41,437 nucleotides of DNA from an uncultured Clostridia bacterium (GTDB taxonomy: Bacteria; Bacillota; Clostridia; TANB77; CAG-508): NCBI GenBank assembly GCA_947596225.1, contig CANQEX010000005.1, forward strand, positions 1 through 41,437, read 5' to 3'. The notes under the pieces were generated by a model. It did no database searches, was not told the origin of the DNA, and was given only the letters and a program-made list of their open reading frames with translations. The number at the start of each line of letters is the position of its first letter. Position 1 is the stretch's first letter. Positions 33,471 to 41,437 of the stretch are shown here, in pieces. The position numbers were made by a program, and so were the translations under genes.

Positions 33471-34227
33471 AATTTTCTCTTTTTCTTTTTGAAATAATTA
33501 TATCTCCAAAATTTTCTTTTTGTTCTGCATTTATTTTATTTCTTCTACTTAACTCTAAAACTCCTGAAAAAGCTGTTACAACTTCTGCTTTTGGCTTTTC
33601 TTTTAATGAAAATAATTTATTAAATACAAACTTTGGTTTCCTTACTAACTCTCTAAAAATATCTTTAACTTTATCTGATACTGAATATGTATCTGATACT
33701 GCTATTTTTTCAATATTTTCTTTATTTTCATTTTTCTTATTTTCATTTCTTTCAACTAAAAGTCTATATCTTTCTACTATATCAGATTGCTGAAATTCTT
33801 TTGTTATCTCTTGTTTTGGTAATTCAATTTTATCTGGTAATTTATAAATTCTTTTTGAAAAAGTTTGTATTCTTTCTTTAAATACTTTACTTATTTCCTT
33901 ATATTTTTTATATTCAATAATTCTTCTTAATAATTCTTCTTCTGTTATTTCAGCTTCATCATCAACAGCTTTAGGTAATAAACCTTTTGATTTTATTAAA
34001 ATTAAAGTTGAAGCCATAACTAAAAATTCACTAGCTATTTCTAAATTTAATTCTTCTTGTTTCTGTAAATAAGCTATATATTGATCTGCTATATCTGATA
34101 TACTTACTTTATATATATCCATTTTATTTTTATCTATTAAATAGCATAATAAATCTAATGGTCCTTCAAAATTATTAAGTTTTAATTCATATTTTTTGGA
34201 TTCAAGTGATATTATTTTTTTATTCAT
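33469..34227 (-). CDS. scpA: segregation and condensation protein A
   Basis: A 252-residue kleisin subunit of the bacterial SMC complex, which organises and separates chromosomes. The N-terminal SMC-binding part shows LNNFEGPLDLLCYLIDKNKMDIYKVSIS, read in segments, and ADQYIAYLQ, with EIASEFLVMASTLILIKSKGLLP, all typical. The C-terminal winged-helix part is present (VVTAFSGVLELSRRNKI). scpB, usually adjacent downstream, is not next to it; a terminator and DUF2953 follow instead. recX lies 11 bp upstream. Confidence 0.94.
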   Translation of the reverse strand: MNKKIISLESKKYELKLNNFEGPLDLLCYLIDKNKMDIYKVSISDIADQYIAYLQKQEELNLEIASEFLVMASTLILIKSKGLLPKAVDDEAEITEEELLRRIIEYKKYKEISKVFKERIQTFSKRIYKLPDKIELPKQEITKEFQQSDIVERYRLLVERNENKKNENKENIEKIAVSDTYSVSDKVKDIFRELVRKPKFVFNKLFSLKEKPKAEVVTAFSGVLELSRRNKINAEQKENFGDIIISKRKREN

Positions 34228-34238
34228 ATTTCCCTACT

Positions 34239-34712
34239 TTACTGATATATTTCTTCAAATGCTATATTAATAGAATCTTGCATATATCCTTTTTTTAATA
34301 AAAAATTTTTAATTTCTAATTTTTCTAAAGCTTTTTGTTTCTTCATTATTATTGCTTTTGCTGAAGCTATTTCATATTCTAACATACTTTCATTATTTTC
34401 GCAAATAAAATCATCTATTAAATTTTTACTAACTCCTTTTTGAGTTATTTTATACACAATTTCTTTTATTGATAAATTTTTTAATGATATAAATTCTTTT
34501 ATTGCTCTTTCAACATATGATTTATCATTTATATAGTTCTGTTCTTTTAAATACTCTATAGCATCTTCTAACATATTTTCATCTTCATTAGAAAATTTTT
34601 GTCTTACTTCTGCTTCTGTTCTTTTTTTATATACAATATATTTTAAAATTTTATTACGTAATTTTTCTATTTTCTCTGCTTCTTCAAATTTCTCTTTACT
34701 CATATATTCCAT
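34239..34712 (-). CDS. recX: regulatory protein RecX
   Basis: About 157 residues from ATG 34710-34712, with AGGGG 11 nt upstream; the frame extends to 34757 but into the recA terminator. RecX modulates RecA filaments. Family features are the three-helix repeats: LRNKILKYIVYKKRTEAEVRQKF, EDAIEYLKEQNYINDKSYVERAIKEF and the C-terminal LIDDFICENNESM, seen in segments. Its place just downstream of recA is the classic arrangement. Confidence 0.9.
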   Translation of the reverse strand: MEYMSKEKFEEAEKIEKLRNKILKYIVYKKRTEAEVRQKFSNEDENMLEDAIEYLKEQNYINDKSYVERAIKEFISLKNLSIKEIVYKITQKGVSKNLIDDFICENNESMLEYEIASAKAIIMKKQKALEKLEIKNFLLKKGYMQDSINIAFEEIYQ

Positions 34713-34742
34713 TTTGAAATACCCCTTTTGTTTAATAAATAT

Positions 34743-34775
34743 AATATTAGGTGACACTTTATGCCACCTAATATA
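34743..34775 (-). terminator. hairpin terminator of recA
   Basis: TATTAGGTG (34745-34753) pairs with CACCTAATA (34765-34773); TATTATATTTATT follows on the minus strand. Some read-through to recX is likely, because recX has no clear promoter. Confidence 0.7.
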
Positions 34776-34807
34776 AGATATTAAGCTATAAATAAGTATT
34801 AGAATAC

Positions 34808-35863
34808 CTATTCAGGATCATCTTCTGATTCGTCATCAACTTTTTCTTCTTCAATTAAAGCATTTTCAAATGCTTTATTAAAATTATCTCTAACTTTCTT
34901 TTCAACTTCTTCCATGAATTTTGGATTATCTGCAATATATTTTTTTACATTTTCACGACCTTGCCCAATTTTTTCTCCATTATAACTAAACCATGAACCG
35001 CTTTTTTCAATAATATCTAAGTTTACTGCTAAATCTAGTATACTTCCTTCTTTTGAAATTCCTTTTCCATATATAATATCAAATTCAGCTTCTCTAAAAG
35101 GTGGAGCTACTTTGTTTTTTACAATTTTTACTCTAGTTCTATTTCCTATTACTTCTCCATCTTGCTTAATTGATTCTATTCTCCTAATATCCATTCTTAC
35201 AGAAGCATAATATTTTAATGCTCTACCGCCTGCTGTGGTTTCAGGATTTCCAAACATAACACCAACTTTTTCTCTTAATTGGTTTATAAATATTATTATT
35301 GCATTTGTTTTATTTATTGTTCCAGCTAATTTTCTCAAAGCTTGTGACATAAGTCTAGCTTGTAAACCAACATGTGCATCTCCCATATCTCCATCTATTT
35401 CAGCTTTTGGAACTAGTGCTGCAACAGAGTCTACTACAACTATATCTATTGCTCCACTTCTTATTAATGCTTCTGCTATTTCTAAAGCTTGTTCTCCAGT
35501 ATCTGGTTGAGATACTATTAAATTATCTACATCTACTCCTATTTTTTTTGCATAAGCTGGATCTAATGCATGTTCTGCATCTATAAAAGCTGCTTCTCCT
35601 CCTAATTTTTGAGCTTCAGCAACTGCATGTAATGCAAGAGTTGTTTTTCCAGAAGATTCTGGACCATATATTTCAACTATTCTTCCTCTAGGAATACCTC
35701 CTATTCCTAAAGCTATATCTAAATTTAAAGCTCCTGTTGAAATAGCTTCAACTTCCATTGATTTAAAATCGCCTAATTTCATTACAGAACCTTTTCCAAA
35801 TTGTTTTTCTATTTGGCTCATTGCAACATCTAATGCTTTTCTTTTTTCTGAATTGTCTCCCAT
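34808..35863 (-). CDS. recA: recombinase RecA
   Basis: About 351 residues from ATG 35861-35863, which has AGGAGG 7 nt upstream; the frame continues up to 35881 without a site. It is a complete RecA: Walker [13 protein letters not shown], the [13 protein letters not shown] block, Walker [15 protein letters not shown], the L2 region and [20 protein letters not shown] (in segments), and an acidic C-terminal tail ([14 protein letters not shown]). It drives homologous recombination and LexA cleavage. The promoter carries an SOS box. Confidence 0.97.
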   Translation of the reverse strand: MGDNSEKRKALDVAMSQIEKQFGKGSVMKLGDFKSMEVEAISTGALNLDIALGIGGIPRGRIVEIYGPESSGKTTLALHAVAEAQKLGGEAAFIDAEHALDPAYAKKIGVDVDNLIVSQPDTGEQALEIAEALIRSGAIDIVVVDSVAALVPKAEIDGDMGDAHVGLQARLMSQALRKLAGTINKTNAIIIFINQLREKVGVMFGNPETTAGGRALKYYASVRMDIRRIESIKQDGEVIGNRTRVKIVKNKVAPPFREAEFDIIYGKGISKEGSILDLAVNLDIIEKSGSWFSYNGEKIGQGRENVKKYIADNPKFMEEVEKKVRDNFNKAFENALIEEEKVDDESEDDPE

Positions 35864-35893
35864 TATTTTTCCTCCTAACAAATATTTGTTTGT

Positions 35894-35907
35894 AAAACTT
35901 ATGTTCT
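35894..35907. promoter_or_regulatory. LexA (SOS) box of recA
   Basis: On the minus strand AGAACATAAGTTTT matches the Gram-positive SOS box form GAAC-N4-GTTC with one mismatch in the last core base. It sits directly after the -10, over the expected transcription start. A perfect palindrome, AACAAATATTTGTT (35877-35890), follows in the leader. Confidence 0.75.
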
Positions 35908-35908
35908 T

Positions 35909-35936
35909 ATTATATCTTTAATTTTTCTTTTGTCAA
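35909..35936 (-). promoter_or_regulatory. recA promoter
   Basis: TTGACA (35931-35936), 16 nt, TATAAT (35909-35914) on the minus strand: both hexamers are perfect. Confidence 0.85.
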
Positions 35937-35955
35937 GACTTTTTTTAAAATTTTT

Positions 35956-37548
35956 TTATTGTCTATACCACTTTTCAATATTATGATAAATATTAAAAGT
36001 ATTTGCTGTAACATTTCCTACTAAGTTTTGATTTAATAGTATTATATCAGTAGTTCTATATAATCCAATATAAGGAGCTTCATTTAAATATATATCATAT
36101 AATTTATTGTAATTTTCATATAATATATTTTCATCACTAGTGTTAGATACAACATTCATAATATCTAATATTTCTTGATTTGAGTAGTTAGCCAAATTAT
36201 TTGCTCCAAAAAAAGTATTTAAGTTTGGTGAATACCCAACTTGCATTCCTGTTAATATGCATTCAAATTGCTTATTATTAAAAACATTTGCATATGACTC
36301 AGTTGATAAATATGAAATTGTTACTGGAATTCCAAAACTTGTAAGTTGATTTTTTATATTTTCTACAACAGAAACTCTTTTTTCATTGTTTGAATCTACT
36401 GCTATTGAAAATTCTAGTCTTTTAGTTCTGTAACCTTCTTTTCTTTGCCATGTATTTCCTACTTTTGTCCAACCTATATCTGTTAAAATTTTTGTAGCTT
36501 CATCAAGATTTGGTAAAATATTTAAATCTTTGGTATATAACCATGATCCCATATCTAAACTAAAATTTGAAGATACATAACCAGTTCTTAAACATGAACT
36601 TACAATATTATTTCTGTCGATAACTAAACTAATTGCTTTTCTAACATTTGGGTCAGCTAATATTTCATTTGACATAGTATTAAATGCTAAAAAATCATAT
36701 TCTCTAGACTTATATTCTATTTTTCTATATCCTAAAGTTCCAACATATTCTTCTACATTATTTGATTTCAATGATATTGCATCTATTTCACCATTTTTAA
36801 ATGCTGAATAAACTTCTCCTATAGAACCATATAAATTTATATTTACTTCTGTAGCCATAGGTTTTCTTGAAGTATCCCAGTATAAATCATTTGGAACAAG
36901 TTTTATAACATTAGAACTTATTTCTGAAATTTTAAACATTCCCGCACCAATAGGAGTTTTTTCACTTACTGTAAAATCTTCTCCTTCATAATATTTTTCA
37001 CTCATTATTGGAAAAGTAAGATTATATTCAAAAAATGGTACTGGTTCTGATAAATATATTTTTAGAGTATTATCATCTATTGCTTCCCACCTTACTACTG
37101 CCTTAAGATTTTCGTAATATATTTTACTAACACCTGCATTTATTATTAAATCTAATGTATATTTTACATCATAAGCGGTTAAGTTATTGCCATTTTCCCA
37201 CAATACACCTTTTTTTAATTTAATTATATATGTTAAATCATCTGTTTTAGCAATTTCTTCTGCTAAACGATATTCTAACTTATAATTTTCATTTAAAGTA
37301 ACTAATGGTTCATATATTATTTTTCCTATTTCAATTACATTTCTATTATTTGTACGCAATGGATTTATAGTATCTAATTCAGCTATAGCTAATCTCAAAT
37401 CTGTTTGAATATTGCTTGTTGTCGAAGTTTGATCAGGATTATAATCTGACGTATCTGTTTTATTCTGAAATATTATATATACGGTATATCCTATCAAAAA
37501 AATAACTACTACAGCAAATATGTACTTAAAAAAATTATTATTACTCAT
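35956..37548 (-). CDS. membrane-anchored peptide/solute-binding protein (SBP family 5)
   Basis: A 530-residue OppA-like binding protein. Residues about 7-27 form a hydrophobic anchor (FKYIFAVVVIFLIGYTVYII), and no lipobox Cys follows, unlike most Gram-positive binding proteins. The mature part has the family core: LRLAIAELDTINPLRTNN, KLKKGVLWENGNNLTAYDVKYTLDLI (segments), APIGAG-like KTPIGAGMFKI and the C-terminal ILTGMQVGYSPNLNTFFGANN. No permease or ATPase gene is adjacent, so it may serve a transporter encoded elsewhere or act as a receptor. It lies between spoVS and recA. Confidence 0.88.
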   Translation of the reverse strand: MSNNNFFKYIFAVVVIFLIGYTVYIIFQNKTDTSDYNPDQTSTTSNIQTDLRLAIAELDTINPLRTNNRNVIEIGKIIYEPLVTLNENYKLEYRLAEEIAKTDDLTYIIKLKKGVLWENGNNLTAYDVKYTLDLIINAGVSKIYYENLKAVVRWEAIDDNTLKIYLSEPVPFFEYNLTFPIMSEKYYEGEDFTVSEKTPIGAGMFKISEISSNVIKLVPNDLYWDTSRKPMATEVNINLYGSIGEVYSAFKNGEIDAISLKSNNVEEYVGTLGYRKIEYKSREYDFLAFNTMSNEILADPNVRKAISLVIDRNNIVSSCLRTGYVSSNFSLDMGSWLYTKDLNILPNLDEATKILTDIGWTKVGNTWQRKEGYRTKRLEFSIAVDSNNEKRVSVVENIKNQLTSFGIPVTISYLSTESYANVFNNKQFECILTGMQVGYSPNLNTFFGANNLANYSNQEILDIMNVVSNTSDENILYENYNKLYDIYLNEAPYIGLYRTTDIILLNQNLVGNVTANTFNIYHNIEKWYRQ

Positions 37549-37610
37549 ATTTTATTACCCTTCTACTTTTACAATAATATATTATTTTTGGTATATTTTC
37601 AATATAAAAA

Positions 37611-37654
37611 ATAAAAAAAATAGACTGAATTTATAATATATCAAAATCAGTCTA
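37611..37654 (-). terminator. rho-independent terminator of spoVS
   Basis: TAGACTGA (37621-37628) pairs with TCAGTCTA (37647-37654), and on the minus strand a run of eight T follows (37613-37620). The loop is long (18 nt). Confidence 0.75.
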
Positions 37655-37679
37655 CTAGTATTAAATTTATTTAATTTTA

Positions 37680-37943
37680 TTATTTTCTTGATTCGATAAT
37701 CAATTTTATTCCTGTTCTATCTTCTCCTTCAACTTGCACTTCAGCAAATGCTGGTATACATACTAAATCTACTCCTGATGGTGCTACAAACCCTCTTGCT
37801 ATAGCAACTGCTTTTATTGCTTGATTTAAAGCTCCTGCTCCTATTGCTTGCATCTCTGCTCTTGTAGATTCTTTAACTAACCCTGCTATTGCTCCTGCAA
37901 CTGAATTTGGGTTTGATTTTGATGAAATTTTTAAAACTTCCAT
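37680..37943 (-). CDS. spoVS: stage V sporulation protein S
   Basis: An 87-residue SpoVS of standard length: MEVLKISSKSNPNSVAGAIAG, then AEMQAIGAGALNQAIKAVAIARGF, both conserved in segments, and the ending RTGIKLIIESRK. It is a small Alba-like nucleic-acid-binding protein needed for spore coat formation and late sporulation in Bacillus. AGGAGG precedes the ATG. The order ymdB-spoVS matches Bacillus and many Clostridia. In B. subtilis it is expressed under sigma-H; no convincing sigma-H promoter was seen in the 228-bp gap upstream. Confidence 0.96.
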   Translation of the reverse strand: MEVLKISSKSNPNSVAGAIAGLVKESTRAEMQAIGAGALNQAIKAVAIARGFVAPSGVDLVCIPAFAEVQVEGEDRTGIKLIIESRK

Positions 37944-38142
37944 TTTTCTTCCTCCTATTATTTTTATTTTTATCTTGTGTTTTTTGATGAATTAATTTTA
38001 CACCCTAAGCACTGAAAAATCTAGTAAATCTCATCTTCAAAGTTCTATCTTTATTTTTATTATTCGACGGTTTAATACACAAAATTTGTATTATTATGAT
38101 GTAAAAAATTGTATATTGATTTATTTTATCTAATAAACAAAT

Positions 38143-38169
38143 AAAAAAAGAAAGGTTTTTTAACCTTTC
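38143..38169 (-). terminator. rho-independent terminator of ymdB
   Basis: GAAAGGTT and AACCTTTC form an 8-bp stem (38150-38157 with 38162-38169), followed by seven T on the minus strand (38143-38149). Confidence 0.85.
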
Positions 38170-38171
38170 AA

Positions 38172-38945
38172 TTAATATTTATTTATTCTTATTATTTCTT
38201 TTACTTTATTTGTATTATCATCTATTTCAAACATGCAACTGTTAAACTTTGCTGGTCCTTCTGCAGGTTTATATTTTTCAGGTAAACAAGTTTCAAATCT
38301 TTTTAATGAAACATCCACATCCATTCCTATAACAGATTTTTTAGGTCCTGTCATTCCTATGTCTGTAATATAAGCAGTACCTTTTTCTAGTATAATTTCA
38401 TCAGCTGTTTGAACATGTGTATGAGTACCAAATACAATAGTTGCCTTCCCATCTAAATAATATCCTAATGCAATTTTTTCTGCAGTTGCTTCTGCATGAA
38501 AATCTACAACTATTATATCTACTGTATTTTCTATTTTTTTAATTATATCCTTTACAATAAGAAATGGATTTTCTGAAAGAATGTTCATTGAAGTTCTACC
38601 TATTAAATTTATTACTGCTATTTTTTTTCCATTACATTCATATATGTTATATCCTTTTCCTGGATTATTATTTGGATAATTTGCAGGTCTAATTATTTGT
38701 TTATCATCTATAAAATTAAATATTTCCTTTTTACCCCATGTATGATTTCCCATTGTTACTACATTAACATTTAATGATAAAACTTCTCTAAACATTTTTT
38801 CTGTAATTCCCATACCATCAGCTGCATTTTCACCATTTACTATAATAAAATCAATTTTGTTTTCTTTTACAACTTCTGGCAATGTTTCTTTTAATTTTTT
38901 TAGTCCTGATTTTCCAACAATATCTCCTACTGCTAAAATTCTCAT
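38172..38945 (-). CDS. ymdB: YmdB-family metallophosphoesterase
   Basis: A 257-residue phosphodiesterase of the YmdB/TIGR00282 family. The metal-binding motifs are all present: ILAVGDIVGKSG, IIVNGENAADG, VVTMGNHTWGKKEI, IIVVDFHAEATAEK and VFGTHTHVQTADE. In B. subtilis it controls the choice between motility and biofilm and acts on cyclic or RNA phosphodiesters. AGGA precedes the ATG. It lies upstream of spoVS, the usual order; rny, often next to it, is not in the window. Confidence 0.95.
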   Translation of the reverse strand: MRILAVGDIVGKSGLKKLKETLPEVVKENKIDFIIVNGENAADGMGITEKMFREVLSLNVNVVTMGNHTWGKKEIFNFIDDKQIIRPANYPNNNPGKGYNIYECNGKKIAVINLIGRTSMNILSENPFLIVKDIIKKIENTVDIIVVDFHAEATAEKIALGYYLDGKATIVFGTHTHVQTADEIILEKGTAYITDIGMTGPKKSVIGMDVDVSLKRFETCLPEKYKPAEGPAKFNSCMFEIDDNTNKVKEIIRINKY

Positions 38946-39021
38946 TATATTTTCCTCTCTAAATTAATAATTTAATATATTTTAACACAATATATATTAT
39001 TTATCAAGATTTCATAATATG

Positions 39022-39099
39022 AAAAGAGGCTCTTTATGAACTGAACCACAAATGTTATACAAAATCTAACATTTGGAGGTGCAATTCATTTATAGCCTC
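39022..39099 (-). terminator. guaB terminator, apparently split by a small insertion
   Basis: GAGGCT (39026-39031) pairs with AGCCTC (39094-39099), and TTTT follows on the minus strand (39022-39025). Without the insert at 39037-39088 and one TTTA copy, this would be a tight six-bp stem with a 6-nt loop. With it, the stem is extended by the insert's own inverted repeats, so it should still form. Confidence 0.65.
39037..39088. mobile_element. 52-bp IS3/IS150-like mini-element or fused IS ends
   Basis: The ends TGAACTGAACCAC...AAATGTTA and, on the other strand, TGAATTGCACCTCC-AAATGTTA are imperfect inverted repeats of about 21 nt that begin with TG, as in IS3/IS150-group ends. Only about 9 nt separate them. 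TTTA occurs on both sides (39033-39036 and 39089-39092), which fits a 4-bp target duplication. No transposase is present. Confidence 0.5.
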
Positions 39100-39126
39100 A
39101 TTATAATCTATTTTGAAATTATATAA

Positions 39127-40635
39127 TTAATTACTAGCCTCAAAATCTTTTAATTGAACATCATGTGCTCCACCTTCTTTAATACTAACATTTGAAACAA
39201 AAGTTAGTCTAGCTTTTTGATGAAATTCTGGAATTGTAATAGAACCACAATTACACATAGTTGATTTTATTTTACTTACTGTAACAGCAACATTATCTTT
39301 TAAAGGCCCTGCATATGGAATATATGAATCAACTCCTTCTTCAAAAGTTAACTTATTTTTAGCTTCTCCGCCTAAATCATATCTTTGCCAATTTCTAGCT
39401 CTATTAGAACCTTCACCCCAATACTCTTTCATAAAAGTTCCATTTCTTTTAATTACTCTTGTAGGACTTTCATCAAATCTAGCAAAATATCTACCCATCA
39501 TTACAAAATCTGCTCCCATAGCTAAAGCTAGAGTTATATGATAATCATGAACAATTCCTCCGTCAGAGCAAATTGGTATGTAAATTCCTGTTCTTTCATA
39601 ATATTCATTTCTTGCCTCTACAACATCTAATAAGGCCGATGCTTGTCCACGTCCAATTCCTTTAGTTTCACGAGTTATACAAATTGAACCTCCTCCGACT
39701 CCAACTTTTATAAAATCGGCACCAGCTTCTGCTAAATAGTAGAATCCTGATTTATCAACAACATTTCCAGCCCCAATTTTTACAGAATCACCATATTTTT
39801 TTCTTACCCATTCTATTGTATTTTTTTGCCATACAGAATATCCATCTGAAGAATCCATACAAATCATATCTACACCAGCATCAACTAATGCAGGAATTCT
39901 TTCTTCATAATCTCTTGTATTTATTCCTGCTCCTACAATAAATCTCTTATTTTCATCTAATAAAGAATTTGGGTTTTCTTTATCTGATTCATAATCTTTT
40001 CTAAAAACTAAAGAATCAAGATTATCATTTTCATCTAATATAGGAAGACAGCTAATTTTTTTATCCCATATTATATCATTTGCTTCATGTAAAGATATTC
40101 CTTTTCTAGCAAAACAAGTTTTTTCCTTTGGTACCATATATTTTGATACTGGTTCATCTAAATTTACTCTTGAAATTCTATAATCTTTGTCAGTTACTAA
40201 CCCTAAAAACTTTCCATTTGCTGTTCCATCTTCTGTAATCATTACAGTTGAATGTCCTGTTTTTTCAATCAAATCAATTAGTTCTCTAATAGTAGTATTG
40301 CTTTTAACATTCGAATCACTTGTAATAAATCCTGCTTTATATTTTTTTACATTTCTTACCATTTGAGCTTGTGACTCAATAGGTTGTGCTCCAAATATAA
40401 ATGAACAACCACCTTCTCTTGCTAATGCAATAGCCATTTTTTCTCCAGAAACTGATTGCATTATAGCTGAAACAAAAGGTAAATTAGCACTATATTTTGG
40501 TTCTTCTCCTTTCTTGAATTTTACAAGTGGTGTTTTTAAGCTAACATTACTTGGTATACATCTTTCATCTGTTAAATTTGGTATCAAAAGGAATTCATTA
40601 AAGGTCCTTGATACATCTTTTAAAATTTCTGCCAT
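39127..40635 (-). CDS. guaB: inosine-5'-monophosphate dehydrogenase
   Basis: A 502-residue IMPDH: IMP + NAD to XMP, the entry step of GMP synthesis. The barrel is interrupted by two CBS domains (residues about 100-220). The catalytic loop is [20 protein letters not shown] with the active Cys, and the flap carries [14 protein letters not shown] with the Arg-Tyr pair. [10 protein letters not shown] in place of the common GPGSICTTR, and the C-terminal [15 protein letters not shown], match the divergent type known from Tritrichomonas foetus and some Clostridia. AGGAGG precedes the ATG. It is monocistronic, ending in a hairpin. No purine riboswitch was seen in its short leader. Confidence 0.95.
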   Translation of the reverse strand: MAEILKDVSRTFNEFLLIPNLTDERCIPSNVSLKTPLVKFKKGEEPKYSANLPFVSAIMQSVSGEKMAIALAREGGCSFIFGAQPIESQAQMVRNVKKYKAGFITSDSNVKSNTTIRELIDLIEKTGHSTVMITEDGTANGKFLGLVTDKDYRISRVNLDEPVSKYMVPKEKTCFARKGISLHEANDIIWDKKISCLPILDENDNLDSLVFRKDYESDKENPNSLLDENKRFIVGAGINTRDYEERIPALVDAGVDMICMDSSDGYSVWQKNTIEWVRKKYGDSVKIGAGNVVDKSGFYYLAEAGADFIKVGVGGGSICITRETKGIGRGQASALLDVVEARNEYYERTGIYIPICSDGGIVHDYHITLALAMGADFVMMGRYFARFDESPTRVIKRNGTFMKEYWGEGSNRARNWQRYDLGGEAKNKLTFEEGVDSYIPYAGPLKDNVAVTVSKIKSTMCNCGSITIPEFHQKARLTFVSNVSIKEGGAHDVQLKDFEASN

Positions 40636-40673
40636 GAGAAACCTCCTTAATTTAATTTATTTATAATAAACCC

Positions 40674-40702
40674 TTTATCAATTATTTTATTAGTGGTATA
40701 AT
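40674..40702 (+). promoter_or_regulatory. predicted promoter of the 75-residue membrane protein
   Basis: TTTATC (40674-40679), 17 nt, TATAAT (40697-40702), with a TGG just before the -10 that could act as an extended -10. TTAGTG (40690-40695) and CACTAA (40709-40714) form an inverted repeat around the -10. Confidence 0.6.
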
Positions 40703-40734
40703 TAATATCACTAAATCATAATGGAGGGATTATA

Positions 40735-40962
40735 ATGAGCAGTAATATTATTCTTATTGTAAAAGTAGTTTTATCATCATTAGTTATTGCAGTAACCGTA
40801 AAAATTGAAAATTTTCTAGAAAAAAAGTGTTTCACTGAATCATCTGGAAAAAGAATTGATCGGTTAGTACTAACTTTCTGGTTAATAATATTAATCTTTT
40901 CTATCTTAATAATAAAAAACATTATAATACTTGGATCTAATATTTTACAATCTATATTGTAA
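40735..40962 (+). CDS. small membrane protein, two predicted helices
   Basis: A 75-residue protein with two hydrophobic segments (ILIVKVVLSSLVIAVTV and LTFWLIILIFSILIIKNIIIL), separated by a charged loop (ENFLEKKCFTESSGKRIDR). GGAGGG lies 8 nt before the ATG, a good promoter lies upstream and a hairpin terminator downstream, so it looks like a real, self-contained gene. No family is recognised. It diverges from guaB. Confidence 0.7.
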   Translation: MSSNIILIVKVVLSSLVIAVTVKIENFLEKKCFTESSGKRIDRLVLTFWLIILIFSILIIKNIIILGSNILQSIL

Positions 40963-40970
40963 TTTCTGAC

Positions 40971-41004
40971 GGGGTGTCTGATTTGACACCTCCAATTCTT
41001 TTTT
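40971..41004 (+). terminator. rho-independent terminator of the 75-residue gene
   Basis: GGGGTGTC (40971-40978) pairs with GACACCTC (40985-40992, one G-T pair), followed by CTTTTTT (about 40998-41004). Confidence 0.75.
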
Positions 41005-41017
41005 AATATATAAAAGA

Positions 41018-41055
41018 TGACATGATAAATTATAAAATTATGTTTTAACATGTCA
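41018..41055 (-). terminator. hairpin terminator of dapL
   Basis: TGACATG (41018-41024) pairs with CATGTCA (41049-41055); CTTTTATAT follows on the minus strand. The loop is long. Confidence 0.5.
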
Positions 41056-41065
41056 CCTTGTTATT

Positions 41066-41437
41066 TTATAACATTTTTTTAATTCTTTCAATAGCTAATA
41101 CAGTATTTTCTTTAGTTCCAAATGAAGTTAATCTAAAATATCCTTCTCCACTTGGTCCAAATCCAACACCAGGTGTTCCAACAACATTAACTTCATTTAA
41201 TAATTTATCGAAAAATTCCCATGAAGTTAAACCTTCTGGTACTTTAAGCCATATGTATGGTGCATTAACTCCGCCATAAACTGTATATCCAGCCTCTTCA
41301 AGACCTTCTTTAATTATTTTAGCATTATTCATATAATAAGCAATATTTTCTTTTATTTGCTTTTGACCTTCTTCAGAATAAATTGCTTCTGCAGCTCTTT
41401 GTACAGGATAAGATACTCCATTAAATTTTGTACCATG
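41066..41437 (-). CDS. dapL: LL-diaminopimelate aminotransferase, C-terminal 123 residues (start outside window)
   Basis: The frame is open to the right edge. It starts in mid-protein with [20 protein letters not shown] and ends in [20 protein letters not shown]. That motif, and [22 protein letters not shown] (in segments), are characteristic of DapL, a PLP-dependent class I/II aminotransferase that makes LL-diaminopimelate directly from tetrahydrodipicolinate. The PLP lysine lies outside the window. The product feeds lysine and peptidoglycan synthesis. The DapL route is typical of many Clostridia. Confidence 0.92.
   Translation of the reverse strand, partial: HGTKFNGVSYPVQRAAEAIYSEEGQKQIKENIAYYMNNAKIIKEGLEEAGYTVYGGVNAPYIWLKVPEGLTSWEFFDKLLNEVNVVGTPGVGFGPSGEGYFRLTSFGTKENTVLAIERIKKML

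Noticed and set aside
37944..38171. Possible gene or sigma-H promoter upstream of spoVS
   Set aside because: No open frame with a ribosome site is present, and no match to the sigma-H consensus was found; only a small inverted repeat (about 38073-38093) and the ymdB terminator are seen.
39690..39700. GTCGGA in guaB as a third frame-break site
   Set aside because: Here the reading frame is GTC GGA (Val-Gly), in frame and conserved, so no shift occurs and the hexamer itself is not an error signature.
40716..41051. Minus-strand open frame of 111 residues
   Set aside because: It runs through two terminators and opposite a better-supported plus-strand gene, with no ribosome site.

Overview
The window is very AT-rich (about three quarters A+T by eye). 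Nearly all genes lie on the minus strand; only two supported genes, at 6738-7547 and 40735-40962, are on the plus strand. SpoVS, GerW (YtfJ), DUF2953 (YtfI), YmdB, a CsoR-type copper sensor, LL-diaminopimelate aminotransferase and a short clostridial-type rubredoxin together point to an anaerobic, endospore-forming, low-GC Firmicute (Clostridia). No rRNA, tRNA, CRISPR array, prophage or complete insertion sequence was found.

Layout, by coordinate. 1-875 is the cut-off gene of a DUF362 protein. 928-6595 is a likely operon: a membrane-anchored XRE regulator with extracytoplasmic Asp-box repeats, three membrane-anchored unknown proteins and a methyltransferase. It diverges from a membrane-anchored coiled-coil protein (6738-7547) across a promoter region with a perfect palindrome. 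7598-9007 is an FAD-dependent oxidoreductase of higher GC. 9168-12626 is a copper island: CopA (frame-broken), CopZ, CsoR with its operator inside a consensus promoter, and a double-DUF305 protein. 12714-13301 is an orphan gene of higher GC. 13413-17819 holds a heterodimeric ABC exporter and exonuclease III. 17820-18153 has no gene but carries a large structured inverted-repeat element. 18154-19683 holds a small membrane protein, a ZIP transporter and rubredoxin. 19747-29555 holds argS, VanZ-like, RNHCP, a TGS-uridine kinase, recG (frame-broken), an 819-residue unknown and a degenerate aldehyde-dehydrogenase-like protein. 29680-38945 carries core and sporulation genes: gerW, an ABC-2 exporter, DUF2953, scpA, recX, recA with an SOS box, an orphan solute-binding protein, spoVS and ymdB. 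39127-41437 holds guaB, a small membrane protein and the cut-off dapL.

The most notable observation concerns copA and recG, two unrelated genes that are each broken once by a +1 shift in the same local context. An NGU codon is followed by CGG-A; skipping one base, so that GGA (Gly) is read instead of CGG (Arg), restores the conserved protein in both. CGG was not found in frame in any other native-looking gene here. It occurs in frame only in the two genes of higher GC. This could be sequence-directed +1 frameshifting at a rare, poorly decoded CGG codon, two independent indels, or a recurrent sequencing artefact; the sequence alone cannot decide.

A second notable site is the guaB terminator. 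A 52-bp element with IS3/IS150-like inverted ends and a TTTA target duplication appears to sit in the loop of an otherwise textbook hairpin.
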